A DNA stretch of 64,000 nt. Origin: an uncultured Lachnospiraceae bacterium. Its GTDB lineage: Bacteria > Bacillota > Clostridia > Lachnospirales > Lachnospiraceae. Shown one piece after another: positions 51,333 to 59,146 of the stretch. Below the pieces are notes generated by a model. The model made no database searches. It saw nothing but the letters and a program-made list of their open reading frames with translations, and was not told where the DNA came from. The DNA is taken from NCBI GenBank assembly GCA_910577655.1, contig CAJTOW010000004.1, positions 1-64,000 on the forward strand, read 5' to 3'. Each line of letters opens with the position of its first letter. Within the stretch, counting starts at the first letter, position 1. The position numbers were made by a program, and so were the translations under genes.

Positions 51333-51719
51333 ATGTACACACTGGATGATCTGAAACACATCATGACCCGCCTGAGGGCTGTGGACGGCTGTCCCTGGGA
51401 CCGGGCCCAGACCCACGAGAGTATGAAGCAGTATCTGGAGGAGGAGTGCCGGGAGGTTCTGGAGGCTATTGACAATCAGGATACAGATAATCTCTGTGAA
51501 GAACTGGGAGACGTGCTCTACCAGATCATGATTCACTGCGAGATCGAGAAGGAGCAGGGACATTTTACCGTGGACGACGTCATCGACGGCATCAGCCGCA
51601 AGATGATCCGGCGCCACCCCCGTGTCTTTGGCGGCCCGGACCACCAGGGAGACCTGGGCAGCCAGTTATCCTGGGAGGAGATCAAGCGGAGAGAGCGGGA
51701 AGGGAAGGAGGGTATTTAG
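51333..51719 (+). CDS. mazG: MazG-type nucleotide pyrophosphohydrolase
   Basis: A 128-residue all-alpha NTP pyrophosphohydrolase. The catalytic EExxE and ExxD motifs are YLEEECREVLEAID and CEELGDVLYQIMIH. The N-terminus GCPWDRAQTHESMKQYL is the MazG hallmark. It is a single-domain form, whereas E. coli MazG has two. The start at 51333 is preferred because GGGAGG is 10 bases upstream; ATG at 51327 is an alternative. It would remove faulty nucleotides or ppGpp-like signals. Confidence 0.92.
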   Translation: MYTLDDLKHIMTRLRAVDGCPWDRAQTHESMKQYLEEECREVLEAIDNQDTDNLCEELGDVLYQIMIHCEIEKEQGHFTVDDVIDGISRKMIRRHPRVFGGPDHQGDLGSQLSWEEIKRREREGKEGI

Positions 51720-51865
51720 AATTATGTTCATCCTCTTCCATGTGATGAATATCTACGAGCAGCAGAGCACGTTCAATCTACTGCATTTACCCAGGCAGCC
51801 TGATGCAGGTTAATTAGCTGGCCAGAAAAATGTGGAAAATATAGAATGAGCACGGGAGATGGATT

Positions 51866-52018
51866 GTGAAGGAAAAGCAGAACGGAGATTTAAACCGTAT
51901 AGGCAGGGTTCCTCAGCCTGATCCTGCGCCATAAGCCGGAGACCATCGGTATTGCCCTGGACGGACATGGATGGGCGGATGTCCGGGAATTGGTTGCAGT
52001 CAACCATCGTCAGTTCCA
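51866..52018 (+). pseudogene. Remnant of RNA 2'-phosphotransferase (KptA/Tpt1) gene
   Basis: GTG at 51866 starts VKEKQNGDLNRIGR, then one extra G shifts the frame to FLSLILRHKPETIGIALDGHGW followed by ADVRELVAVNHRQF. LRHKPE and LDxxGWA are the N-terminal signature of KptA/Tpt1. The remaining about 120 residues of the family, including the catalytic half, are missing. The fragment runs up to the 3' end of the convergent spermidine-synthase-like gene. Confidence 0.75.
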
Positions 52019-53515
52019 AAGCTCCACCGCACGATTATAGTATTCCATTAAGACCGGTTTCGTCAGACGATTAATCTCCACATCACCAGCAATCTCATCC
52101 TTTCCGAACCGAAAAAGCGCCGAAGCATTTTCTTTGCTCAAATACCTGGTGTCCACGTCAAAGTCCAGATCTTCCGTCAGTTCCCTCCGGCTTGCCATAT
52201 TAAACCCCCAATCCCCAAATGCGGGAACCTGCAGGTGATAGGCTTTTACATATAGTTCCTCGCTCTTTATGGTTTCATGGATGCACCAGAATGCTTTGGC
52301 AGCATAATAAGGGCTTGTGGACTGGACCACGATCACGCCGGTCTCATTCAGGTGGTTTTTACACATACGGTAAAAAATATTGGAATACAGTTTGCTCAGT
52401 GATTCACTGTTTGGATCCGGCAAATCCACAATAATCAGGTCATACTGTTCCTGGGAATCCTCCAAATATTCATACGCATCCATAGTGTAGATGACCAGTT
52501 TATCAGAATTAAGACTGTTTTGATTGACAGACGTGATATTTGGATTGGTGGAGCAGATTCGTATCATCCCGGCATCCAGGTCCACCAGATCAATTTGTTC
52601 CACCTCATCATATTTAAGGACTTCACGGACTGCCATTCCGTCCCCGCCTCCAAGAATCAGCACCCGGCTCCGGCTCTCCAGTTCACTCATGGGAATATGC
52701 ACCAGAGCTTCATGATACCGGTACTCGTCTGCCGTGGAAAACTGACAATTTCCATCAATGTAAAGCCTCACGTCATCCCGGTGCTTTGTAAGCACAATTT
52801 TCTGATATTCCGTCTGTTCCATATAAATAATCTTATCCCTGTATAAACCTCCCTCCACACGTTCAGAAATGTTATCCGCAAATACAATCCCGACAATCAT
52901 CCCTGCCGCAATCCCGACAGAAATTGCGCGGTAAATCCGGATATGGGTCACAAACTCCCCAAAGCGGTACAAAATCAGGATGGCTGCCATGATATTTAAC
53001 AGCCCGCATAGAAAAGAAGTGGAAAAGAACCCCAGTTTTGGCAGCAGTAAAAGGGGAAATGCAACAGCGCCCACAAGCCCCCCTATATAATCAAAGCTGA
53101 ATATGGAGGACAGGGTGACGGACAGGTTCTTCTCATCCGCCTCAATGATTCTCGTCATAACCGGTATTTCAGCGCCCGCCAGAACACCGATCAGTATGGT
53201 TTCCGAATACATAACAACCGCATAATTGGAAATATAGATATTGGACAGGAAAAGCAGCAGGGAACTCATGCCTCCCGCGATACCAATTCCAAGCTCAATT
53301 GCCACAAAAACATCAAACAGATTTTTTTTGAAATATTTGGAGATATAGGAACCCAGTCCCAGCGCCGCCATATAAAGCCCAATGGTGATAGAGTACTGCA
53401 TCGTGCTGTTCCCCAAAAGATACGAGCTGACCGCGCCGATAATAAGCTCATAACACATGGAACACCCTGATATAATCAGGGTAGTCAGCATGAGAAGCCT
53501 GTACTTCCTGCTCAT
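52010..53515 (-). CDS. Membrane spermidine synthase-like protein
   Basis: A 501-residue protein. The N-terminal about 220 residues contain about seven membrane segments (LLMLTTLIISGCSMCYELIIGAV...), as in MFS-like spermidine synthases. The C-terminal about 270 residues are the aminopropyltransferase fold: VLILGGGDGMAVREVLKYDEVEQIDLVDLDAGM and YDLIIVDLPDPNSESLSKLYS. The start at 53515 follows AAAGGAATATC. It is the last gene of a minus-strand module with AdoMet decarboxylase, which supplies the aminopropyl donor. The product may be a polyamine or a modified envelope component. Confidence 0.88.
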   Translation of the reverse strand: MSRKYRLLMLTTLIISGCSMCYELIIGAVSSYLLGNSTMQYSITIGLYMAALGLGSYISKYFKKNLFDVFVAIELGIGIAGGMSSLLLFLSNIYISNYAVVMYSETILIGVLAGAEIPVMTRIIEADEKNLSVTLSSIFSFDYIGGLVGAVAFPLLLLPKLGFFSTSFLCGLLNIMAAILILYRFGEFVTHIRIYRAISVGIAAGMIVGIVFADNISERVEGGLYRDKIIYMEQTEYQKIVLTKHRDDVRLYIDGNCQFSTADEYRYHEALVHIPMSELESRSRVLILGGGDGMAVREVLKYDEVEQIDLVDLDAGMIRICSTNPNITSVNQNSLNSDKLVIYTMDAYEYLEDSQEQYDLIIVDLPDPNSESLSKLYSNIFYRMCKNHLNETGVIVVQSTSPYYAAKAFWCIHETIKSEELYVKAYHLQVPAFGDWGFNMASRRELTEDLDFDVDTRYLSKENASALFRFGKDEIAGDVEINRLTKPVLMEYYNRAVELWN

Positions 53516-53554
53516 AATGATATTCCTTTCGTTTCGCCCGGACAACCCCCTGTT

Positions 53555-53977
53555 TTATTGAATCACACCGCTGACAATAAATGCAATTCCCAGGAAAATT
53601 CCAAAGATCATGATTCCGGCTGCTTCATTCTTTTCCTTCAGCGCAGTGCCAAAATGAAACTTTCTGTTGACGATATCCACGAGAAAATAGGCCAGTATGA
53701 ATGAGACGATGCCAATTACCGCATAAGTTACGGTATCAAGCACTCCATGCAAAAGCTCTGCCGCTTCGCCGGCTCCGTCAGACAGGATAGCAGAACGGAT
53801 CACAAAACCAAGGCCTCCATAGATTCCCGCGCTTACCCAGCCCACAGCTTTATTTCCCTCGTTTATCTCGTTGGGGAAATCCACCGGAATCACCAGATCA
53901 ATCAGCCAGTACCCCAGCATCATCATAATCAGCCCGATCAGGAAATAAACCACTGTCTCCAATAAAACCGTCATCAT
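53555..53977 (-). CDS. DUF350 family membrane protein
   Basis: A 140-residue protein with four membrane segments in two repeats: ETVVYFLIGLIMMMLGYWLIDLVIP, AVGWVSAGIYGGLGFVIRSAI, LDTVTYAVIGIVSFILAYFLVDIV, AAGIMIFGIFLGIAFIVSGVI. The repeated Asp (LID / VDI) at the end of helices 1 and 3 is a family mark. Function is unknown. AAAAGGAG precedes the first ATG. It lies between the synthase and DUF4178 genes and probably works in the same membrane complex. Confidence 0.88.
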   Translation of the reverse strand: MMTVLLETVVYFLIGLIMMMLGYWLIDLVIPVDFPNEINEGNKAVGWVSAGIYGGLGFVIRSAILSDGAGEAAELLHGVLDTVTYAVIGIVSFILAYFLVDIVNRKFHFGTALKEKNEAAGIMIFGIFLGIAFIVSGVIQ

Positions 53978-54064
53978 AATTTTCTCCTTTTCCTATTCAC
54001 GTGATGGCAACGGGCCAAGGCCAGGCCCGCTTGACTTTGACTACCTTCCCGTTATTTATTTGCC

Positions 54065-54227
54065 GTAACAGTTCAGACGGGCAGCAAATCTTGTGAGAAA
54101 GTGTGTTGCAAACTCGCTTTTGTCTGCATAAGCGCTTTCTCACAAGATTTGGTATCGGGCTGACGCCCGAAGCTTCTTGTCCCCGATGTTTTTCGGGGGC
54201 AAGAAGATGCCCCGTCTGAACTGTTAC
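54065..54227. repeat. 163-bp structured palindromic element (plus orientation)
   Basis: Outer arms GTAACAGTTCAGACGGG and CCCGTCTGAACTGTTAC are perfect (17 bp). Inside: AAATCTTGTGAGAAAG pairs with CTTTCTCACAAGATTT around TGTGTTGCAAAC and TGCATAAGCG; GGGC/GCCC; and CTTCTTGTCCCCG with CGGGGGCAAGAAG. It sits within the polyamine module, directly at the 3' end of the DUF4178 gene. Confidence 0.87.
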
Positions 54228-55318
54228 TATTTGCCGCTGCTCAAGCCTCCGCTGGACGACTGCCGGCTATTGATGCTTGACTGCCGGATGGAGCTGGAAT
54301 AACTGTCAAAATAACCGTTTCCTATATCATGTATGATTGTCCCATGATACATCACATAGGGTGAAGGCGTACCTTTATAGGAAGCCGAATCCGATGGGTA
54401 GCCCGAGCTGTAATAGTGGTTGCGGTACCATAAAGTGCCGGATCTTGAGCTTCGGTAAGGTGCATTATCAGATGTGTAATTATACTTTCTGTCTGACACC
54501 TGGACATATACCTTCTGTTCCTCATTCTCCGGATGATATACAAGGCAATATTCCTGACTGGTCAAAATGGCAATCTCCTGATTCGTTTTATCATCCTTTT
54601 GGGTCACCGATTCAGTATATCCCCCAATGCCCTGTATGATATCCCTGGCAACATCATCGGTGGTCGCCGGCGTATGATACGCATATACCGTTGCTTTCTG
54701 GTTCTCATTGCCGGACAGGGAAGTTTCAAACACATAGCTTTCGGAACTCTCTAAATATTTGCTAATGTTTTTGTTGACGCCAGGGTGCAAAAAACCGTGG
54801 CTTTCAACAAATGCCACAAAATAAAAAACACAGAGAATGCCCACCGCAGCCAGCCAGCTCCGGTTGGTCCATATTCTGTTTCCGGCGGGATGTTTTTCAT
54901 ATCCTGTCTCGACAATATCGCTTTTTTCAATATATTCCCCCCTGGAAAATTCACTTCCGTCTTCCCAGACCTCAACAGAAAGCGTGTGCTCCTCCGATGC
55001 ATCTTCATATTCCACAAAATGAGCACTCTCGCCCGGGTCTACATCTACATCCCCTCCGGCACAGCGGACCACCTGCTGTCCCTCATCGGCCTTATGCCAT
55101 TCCGGCCCAATCCTTCCGTTGACATGGTTGGCAGGCCATGAAACAGAATATTCGTCATATATTTCATCACAGGAAAGCCAGACCTCCCCTTCGGATGTTT
55201 TTATGCGGTATTCCGTCCATGGTTTATTGGAATCCTCAGGATTTTCATATTGGATATAGCCAATCACCTTTCCCGGCTGACCCTTGATATTGAGCAGTGT
55301 ACCTACTCGATAAAACAT
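54227..55318 (-). CDS. DUF4178 domain membrane protein
   Basis: A 363-residue protein. The DUF4178 region is at the N-terminus (VGTLLNIKGQPGKVIGYIQYEN...WTEYRIKTSEGEVWLSCDEIYDEYSVSW), followed by a similar second half with WKADEGQQVVRCAGGDVDVDPGE. One membrane helix (RSWLAAVGILCVFYFVAFVESHG) is near residue 170. The outer part then ends in a Ser/Gly-rich tail. AGAAGGAGACGG precedes the ATG. Its role is unknown; such proteins occur beside DUF350 and polyamine genes. The TAG stop abuts the structured repeat. Confidence 0.85.
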   Translation of the reverse strand: MFYRVGTLLNIKGQPGKVIGYIQYENPEDSNKPWTEYRIKTSEGEVWLSCDEIYDEYSVSWPANHVNGRIGPEWHKADEGQQVVRCAGGDVDVDPGESAHFVEYEDASEEHTLSVEVWEDGSEFSRGEYIEKSDIVETGYEKHPAGNRIWTNRSWLAAVGILCVFYFVAFVESHGFLHPGVNKNISKYLESSESYVFETSLSGNENQKATVYAYHTPATTDDVARDIIQGIGGYTESVTQKDDKTNQEIAILTSQEYCLVYHPENEEQKVYVQVSDRKYNYTSDNAPYRSSRSGTLWYRNHYYSSGYPSDSASYKGTPSPYVMYHGTIIHDIGNGYFDSYSSSIRQSSINSRQSSSGGLSSGK

Positions 55319-55333
55319 ATTCCGTCTCCTTCT

Positions 55334-55669
55334 TTAACCCCTGATATCACGCTGTATGGTCTGGATCCGAACACGTCCCGAACCAAATAAATCCTTAAGC
55401 ATCTGCGCAATCCCATCCGCCACATCATCCCTGCATGAAAAAATATCCACTGCCGCATATTGATATTCCGGCCAGGTATGGATGGAAAAGTGGGAAGTGG
55501 AAATAACAGCAAAATATGTAATGCCAACCGGTTCAAATTTGTGAATGCATTCCTCCACAATATTTGCGCCCACGTATGCAATGGCTTTATGCGCCGCCTC
55601 CGTCACTGCGCCGGTATCGTCAATAAGCATAGAACAATCATATAAATCCGCAATAATCTGTATTGCCAT
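55334..55669 (-). CDS. S-adenosylmethionine decarboxylase proenzyme (SpeH/SpeD-like)
   Basis: A 111-residue pyruvoyl-dependent enzyme that provides decarboxylated AdoMet, the aminopropyl donor. The self-cleavage region is ISTSHFSIHTWPEYQYAAVDIFSC: Ser of TSH becomes the pyruvoyl group, with His and Cys (in FSC) needed for processing and catalysis. The usual Glu before the Ser is Thr here. The length is typical of the bacterial type 1b enzyme. It is the first gene of the four-gene module. The ribosome binding site is poor (GGTAAGAGAAA). Confidence 0.92.
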   Translation of the reverse strand: MAIQIIADLYDCSMLIDDTGAVTEAAHKAIAYVGANIVEECIHKFEPVGITYFAVISTSHFSIHTWPEYQYAAVDIFSCRDDVADGIAQMLKDLFGSGRVRIQTIQRDIRG

Positions 55670-55835
55670 TTTCTCTTACCCATTCATTATCCTTTTTTCC
55701 GCCGTTCGCCGTTTTGTCTTCCATATATTTTGTAAATGCGTGTGTATCCTTTACCTTCACACTCCGAATTTTTTTAAGTATATCTCTTATGACAGATGAT
55801 CGTCAAGCGTTTAAGTAAAAGTTTCTTAAATGGCC

Positions 55836-55865
55836 GTAACAGTTCAAGGGTTACTGAATTGTTGC
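55836..55865. repeat. Palindromic repeat (GTAACAGTTCA family)
   Basis: Arms GTAACAGTTCA and TGAATTGTTGC (one decayed base pair). Confidence 0.8.
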
Positions 55866-55947
55866 TTTAAATGTGCGGATTGCCAGAAATTATAGTATTG
55901 CTAAACCTGCGGATTATTGGAACTTGTGATATGATATAAAAAAGCAG

Positions 55948-56484
55948 ATGGGAGCGGCAGCAGACCATTTGACGTATGAACTTAGTGAACATGGTATCCA
56001 GTATGGAGGTGGAAATGTGGGGCTGTCTCTCAACGGGTCCGACACATATATCAGGTGTTATCTGGGGGATATAGGGCTGCTGGTCAGTCATGCGTTTGAC
56101 GAGAACGAGCTGCTGGAGGATGAGGTTTACAAGCAGATCCTTTCTGGAAAGCTTGGACTCAATGAGGGGATGCTTTATGAAAATACCATTGCACAGATGC
56201 TGGTTGCCAATGGGCACCGTCTGTTTTTCTATACCCATTATAATGAAGAAAAGCGCCGGAATGACATAGAAATCGACTTTATTATTTCCAACAACAGTAA
56301 AACAAAATATAAAATGTACCCCATTGAAGTAAAATCCGGCACCCGCTACTCCACAGAATCCTTGTTGCGGTTTAAGGAAAAATATAAAAGCCGGATCGGC
56401 GGATGCTATATCATTCATCCACGGAATCTGCTTGTAAAGGATGATATACTTTGTATTCCTCCTTATATGACCATCTGTCTGTGA
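55948..56484 (+). pseudogene. C-terminal remnant of a DUF4143 ATP-binding protein
   Basis: 178 codons match the C-terminal DUF4143 half: SDTYIRCYLGDIGLLVSHAF, LNEGMLYENTIAQMLVANGHRLFFYTHYNEEKRRNDIEIDFIISN and YPIEVKSGTRYSTESLLRFKEKY (nuclease-like E-K motif). The AAA domain, normally about 220 residues before this, is absent. No ribosome binding site is found at 55948 and a stop lies just upstream. It is almost certainly a decayed gene. Confidence 0.75.
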
Positions 56485-56835
56485 TTGTCGCAGACAAAGG
56501 TGATCCGGTTTTTCCCGCCCTGCGAACTGTGACGAAAATTACTGTTCGCGGGGCGAGAGAATAGTAACTAACGAGAACCAGTATGTATCCCTTCATCCAG
56601 AGCGTGCCCCATGGAACATCACGCCGTAAGCAGCAACCAAGTGACAAATGTCACTCCCATAAGTGATACCTGACATCTACAATTCACCATGCCCACCTTG
56701 TATAATATGAATATAACAATTCACAGACGCGCAGCTGCCGGAAAGCAATTTTCAAACATGCTCCAGGCGAAGCTGCCTGAACATGGAGTCTGAAGGGAAA
56801 TATTTCATAGCATATATCAGGAAGGAGCAGGGAAG
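56485..56835. other. Intergenic region with AGTGACA palindrome and repeat end
   Basis: AGTGACA (56640-56646) and TGTCACT (56649-56655) form a 16-bp dyad, a possible operator. TATAAT occurs at 56701. The right end of a GAGCGTGTCTG-family element (AATTTTCAAACATGCTC) lies at 56747-56763. No gene is visible. Confidence 0.45.
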
Positions 56836-58887
56836 ATGGAGGAGATCAGAATAGAGCGGTGGAGAAGGCGCTATATGGCCATGGAAGCCAGCCAAAGCAA
56901 TCATGAAACTGCAGACAGCAGTGAAGCCGTGTACGAGGCTTACAACGAAAATGATTTTGAAGCTTACAACGACAATCACACCGGCGGCAGCCAGAAAAAG
57001 AACAGCCGCCAGACCAGTCTTACCAACCTGGCAGCCCTGGTTATAGGCGTTCTGTTTGTAGTACTGTCGGGGGCCATTTTTGCCACCACTACCTGGCGGA
57101 TCATGCCGGATCCGGCCAGGGTGCTGACCATTCTGGGGGTGGCGGTTTTGTTTTTCCTGGTGAGCTTTGCAGCAGAAAAGGTGTTCCGGATCCACAAGAC
57201 GGCAAATGCCTGCTATCTGCTGGGATGTATTTTTTTGTTCCTGACGGTAATGGCTGCAGGATACTTCGGTATGCTGGATGAGATATTTGTCCAGGAGAAA
57301 TACCGCTGGTGGAGGATCCTGCTTATGGGCAGCCTTCTGATGGAGACGGCCATGGTTCTGGGTATCCGCAGATTCTCTAATTCCTGCTATACTACCCTGT
57401 GCTGTATCGGCGTATCCTTTAATGTGGCGCTGTTTCTGGAAGCGCTTGGGTGCTCCGGCCAGGAATTTGTCAGCGGCATGGCGCTGTATAGCAGCCTTCT
57501 GGTGGTGCTCCATGTACTGAGTGCAGACCTGTCTCTGTCTATCCGTATGGGGATTGGCGGGCAGGGCGGCTTTGCCATCCTTCATCTGTGCATCTTTGGG
57601 TGGTTCCTTCTGCTCCAGTGTCTGTGGGATGGATTCGCGAATCTGCTGGGTACAGGGTTCCAGCCGGATGTGACCACCTGGCTGAACATAGCCGGTCTGG
57701 CAGCATCGGCAGCCGCCAGCGGCCTGCTGGCGTGGAAGCGCGACACGGTCCAGGGAAACGGCGAGGGCTCCGGCTTCATCCAGACACTGGCCGGTCTGCT
57801 CTGTCAGGTCATGGCCATGGAGCTGTTCCATTACTGTACCTTCAGCCTGCCTCTCTTAGGGGTGGATGTGGATCCGGATATGGCGCTGCTGGTGCCGATG
57901 ATCCTGGTTACGGCGCTGTTCTTCATGGTGCCGAAATGGTTTTCCTTCCTTTACAGTGGACTGGGAGCCGGACTGGAAACCATGGTTCTTATGTGGGACA
58001 GCTTTTTCCTGGCTCTGGCTGCGGCTTTTGGGTTTGAAAAGCTGCGCTGGCAGTTTTCCGTTATTCTGGGTATCCTGCTTCTGACAGCCGTCCTCCGGGC
58101 ATGGGGGAAACGGTGGGAGATCGTGCGGATGCTGCTTCCCCTGCCCTTGTGGTATGTAGTGGTTCCGGTTTACGCGATCCTTTCCCAGACAGTTCTTCCC
58201 CAGGTGGAGCCGGAGTGGCTGTGTCTGGCTTACGGATGTGGTCTTATGCTCTGGGATTTTGTCCGGAAGGATGTATTTGCACCGGTGATCGCCATGATCA
58301 GTACCGTGTCCGTCTGTGTGACGTGGAATATGGGCAGCCGGGGCATGGAGGTAGCCTGGATGGCAGCAGCCGGACTCTATGTCCTCGGGTTTGCACGGGA
58401 ACAGAAGTATAGGAAAAAGGCCCTGGTGGGATCCATGGTGCTCCTGACCCTGGCATTTCTGCGCCAGCCCTGGATCATCTGGCCGGAGGTTCTCAGGCTG
58501 GAGATGTTCCTCCTGCCTCTGGCAGCAGACCTTTTCATGCTGAACTACCTGTGGGATGACCGGACCGAGGTAGAGAGCCTGCAGACCATCGGCTATGTAT
58601 TGTGTCTGGCAGCCCTGACTGTGGATGCCTTCCTGGGCGGGAAGGTGGTGGATGCCCTGATCCTGGAAGGCATCTGTCTGGTAGTCTTCATGGCATCCCA
58701 CCTGACCGGAAGCCGCAAATGGATGTGGATATCCGGCGGGATCCTGGTAGCAGTGGTGGTCTATATGACCAGGGATTTCTGGCTGAGCATCGCCTGGTGG
58801 GTCTACCTGCTGACCGCCGGGATCGGGCTGATCACCTTTGCGGCTGTGAGGGAGAAGCGGCGGGATGAGGAGGAAAAGCAGGATTGA
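56836..58887 (+). CDS. Large multi-pass membrane protein of unknown function
   Basis: A 683-residue protein. The N-terminal about 55 residues are polar, with a duplicated EAYNENDFEAYNDN motif. About 18-20 hydrophobic segments follow (LAALVIGVLFVVLSGAIFATTTW..., YLLGCIFLFLTVMAAGYF, ...). The sequence resembles DUF2157-like or SCO7613-type membrane proteins only in general layout. No catalytic motif is seen. GAAGGAG precedes the start. A hairpin follows the stop. The role is unknown. Confidence 0.82.
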   Translation: MEEIRIERWRRRYMAMEASQSNHETADSSEAVYEAYNENDFEAYNDNHTGGSQKKNSRQTSLTNLAALVIGVLFVVLSGAIFATTTWRIMPDPARVLTILGVAVLFFLVSFAAEKVFRIHKTANACYLLGCIFLFLTVMAAGYFGMLDEIFVQEKYRWWRILLMGSLLMETAMVLGIRRFSNSCYTTLCCIGVSFNVALFLEALGCSGQEFVSGMALYSSLLVVLHVLSADLSLSIRMGIGGQGGFAILHLCIFGWFLLLQCLWDGFANLLGTGFQPDVTTWLNIAGLAASAAASGLLAWKRDTVQGNGEGSGFIQTLAGLLCQVMAMELFHYCTFSLPLLGVDVDPDMALLVPMILVTALFFMVPKWFSFLYSGLGAGLETMVLMWDSFFLALAAAFGFEKLRWQFSVILGILLLTAVLRAWGKRWEIVRMLLPLPLWYVVVPVYAILSQTVLPQVEPEWLCLAYGCGLMLWDFVRKDVFAPVIAMISTVSVCVTWNMGSRGMEVAWMAAAGLYVLGFAREQKYRKKALVGSMVLLTLAFLRQPWIIWPEVLRLEMFLLPLAADLFMLNYLWDDRTEVESLQTIGYVLCLAALTVDAFLGGKVVDALILEGICLVVFMASHLTGSRKWMWISGGILVAVVVYMTRDFWLSIAWWVYLLTAGIGLITFAAVREKRRDEEEKQD

Positions 58888-58951
58888 GGAAACAGCCGTG
58901 GGAGATGAAGTGTTATGAAAGGACGGGTTACTGTTGACGGCAACCCGGATA

Positions 58952-58996
58952 TATACCCACTTATGTTCTTGACCAGTAAGGACATAAGTGGGTATA
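58952..58996 (+). terminator. Perfect 15-bp inverted repeat
   Basis: TATACCCACTTATGT (58952-58966) and ACATAAGTGGGTATA (58982-58996) can extend to 17 bp. It is 65 bp after the membrane-protein stop and lacks a clear T-run. It may be a terminator or an AT-rich binding site. Confidence 0.55.
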
Positions 58997-59146
58997 ATTA
59001 TTATAACAAATTCCGCCAGATTCTGGAGGATATGGTTGAGGAAGACATTTCCAGGGCGGCCTTGTTTTCATATGTGTTTGCCGTCAGTGGATGGTAACAG
59101 TCTGAACGGTTGCGTAATATAATCAGAGCAGAGAAACGAGGATATC

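Noticed and set aside
51721..51813. Short frame after mazG (MFILFHVMNIYEQQ...)
   Set aside because: Very short, no good ribosome binding site, no similarity that I can recognise.
56836..58887. Large membrane protein as a transporter or glycosyltransferase
   Set aside because: No transporter signature and no catalytic motif could be identified, so no function was assigned.
58915..59097. 60-codon frame after the large membrane protein gene
   Set aside because: It spans the 15-bp inverted repeat, has no clear ribosome binding site and no recognisable family.
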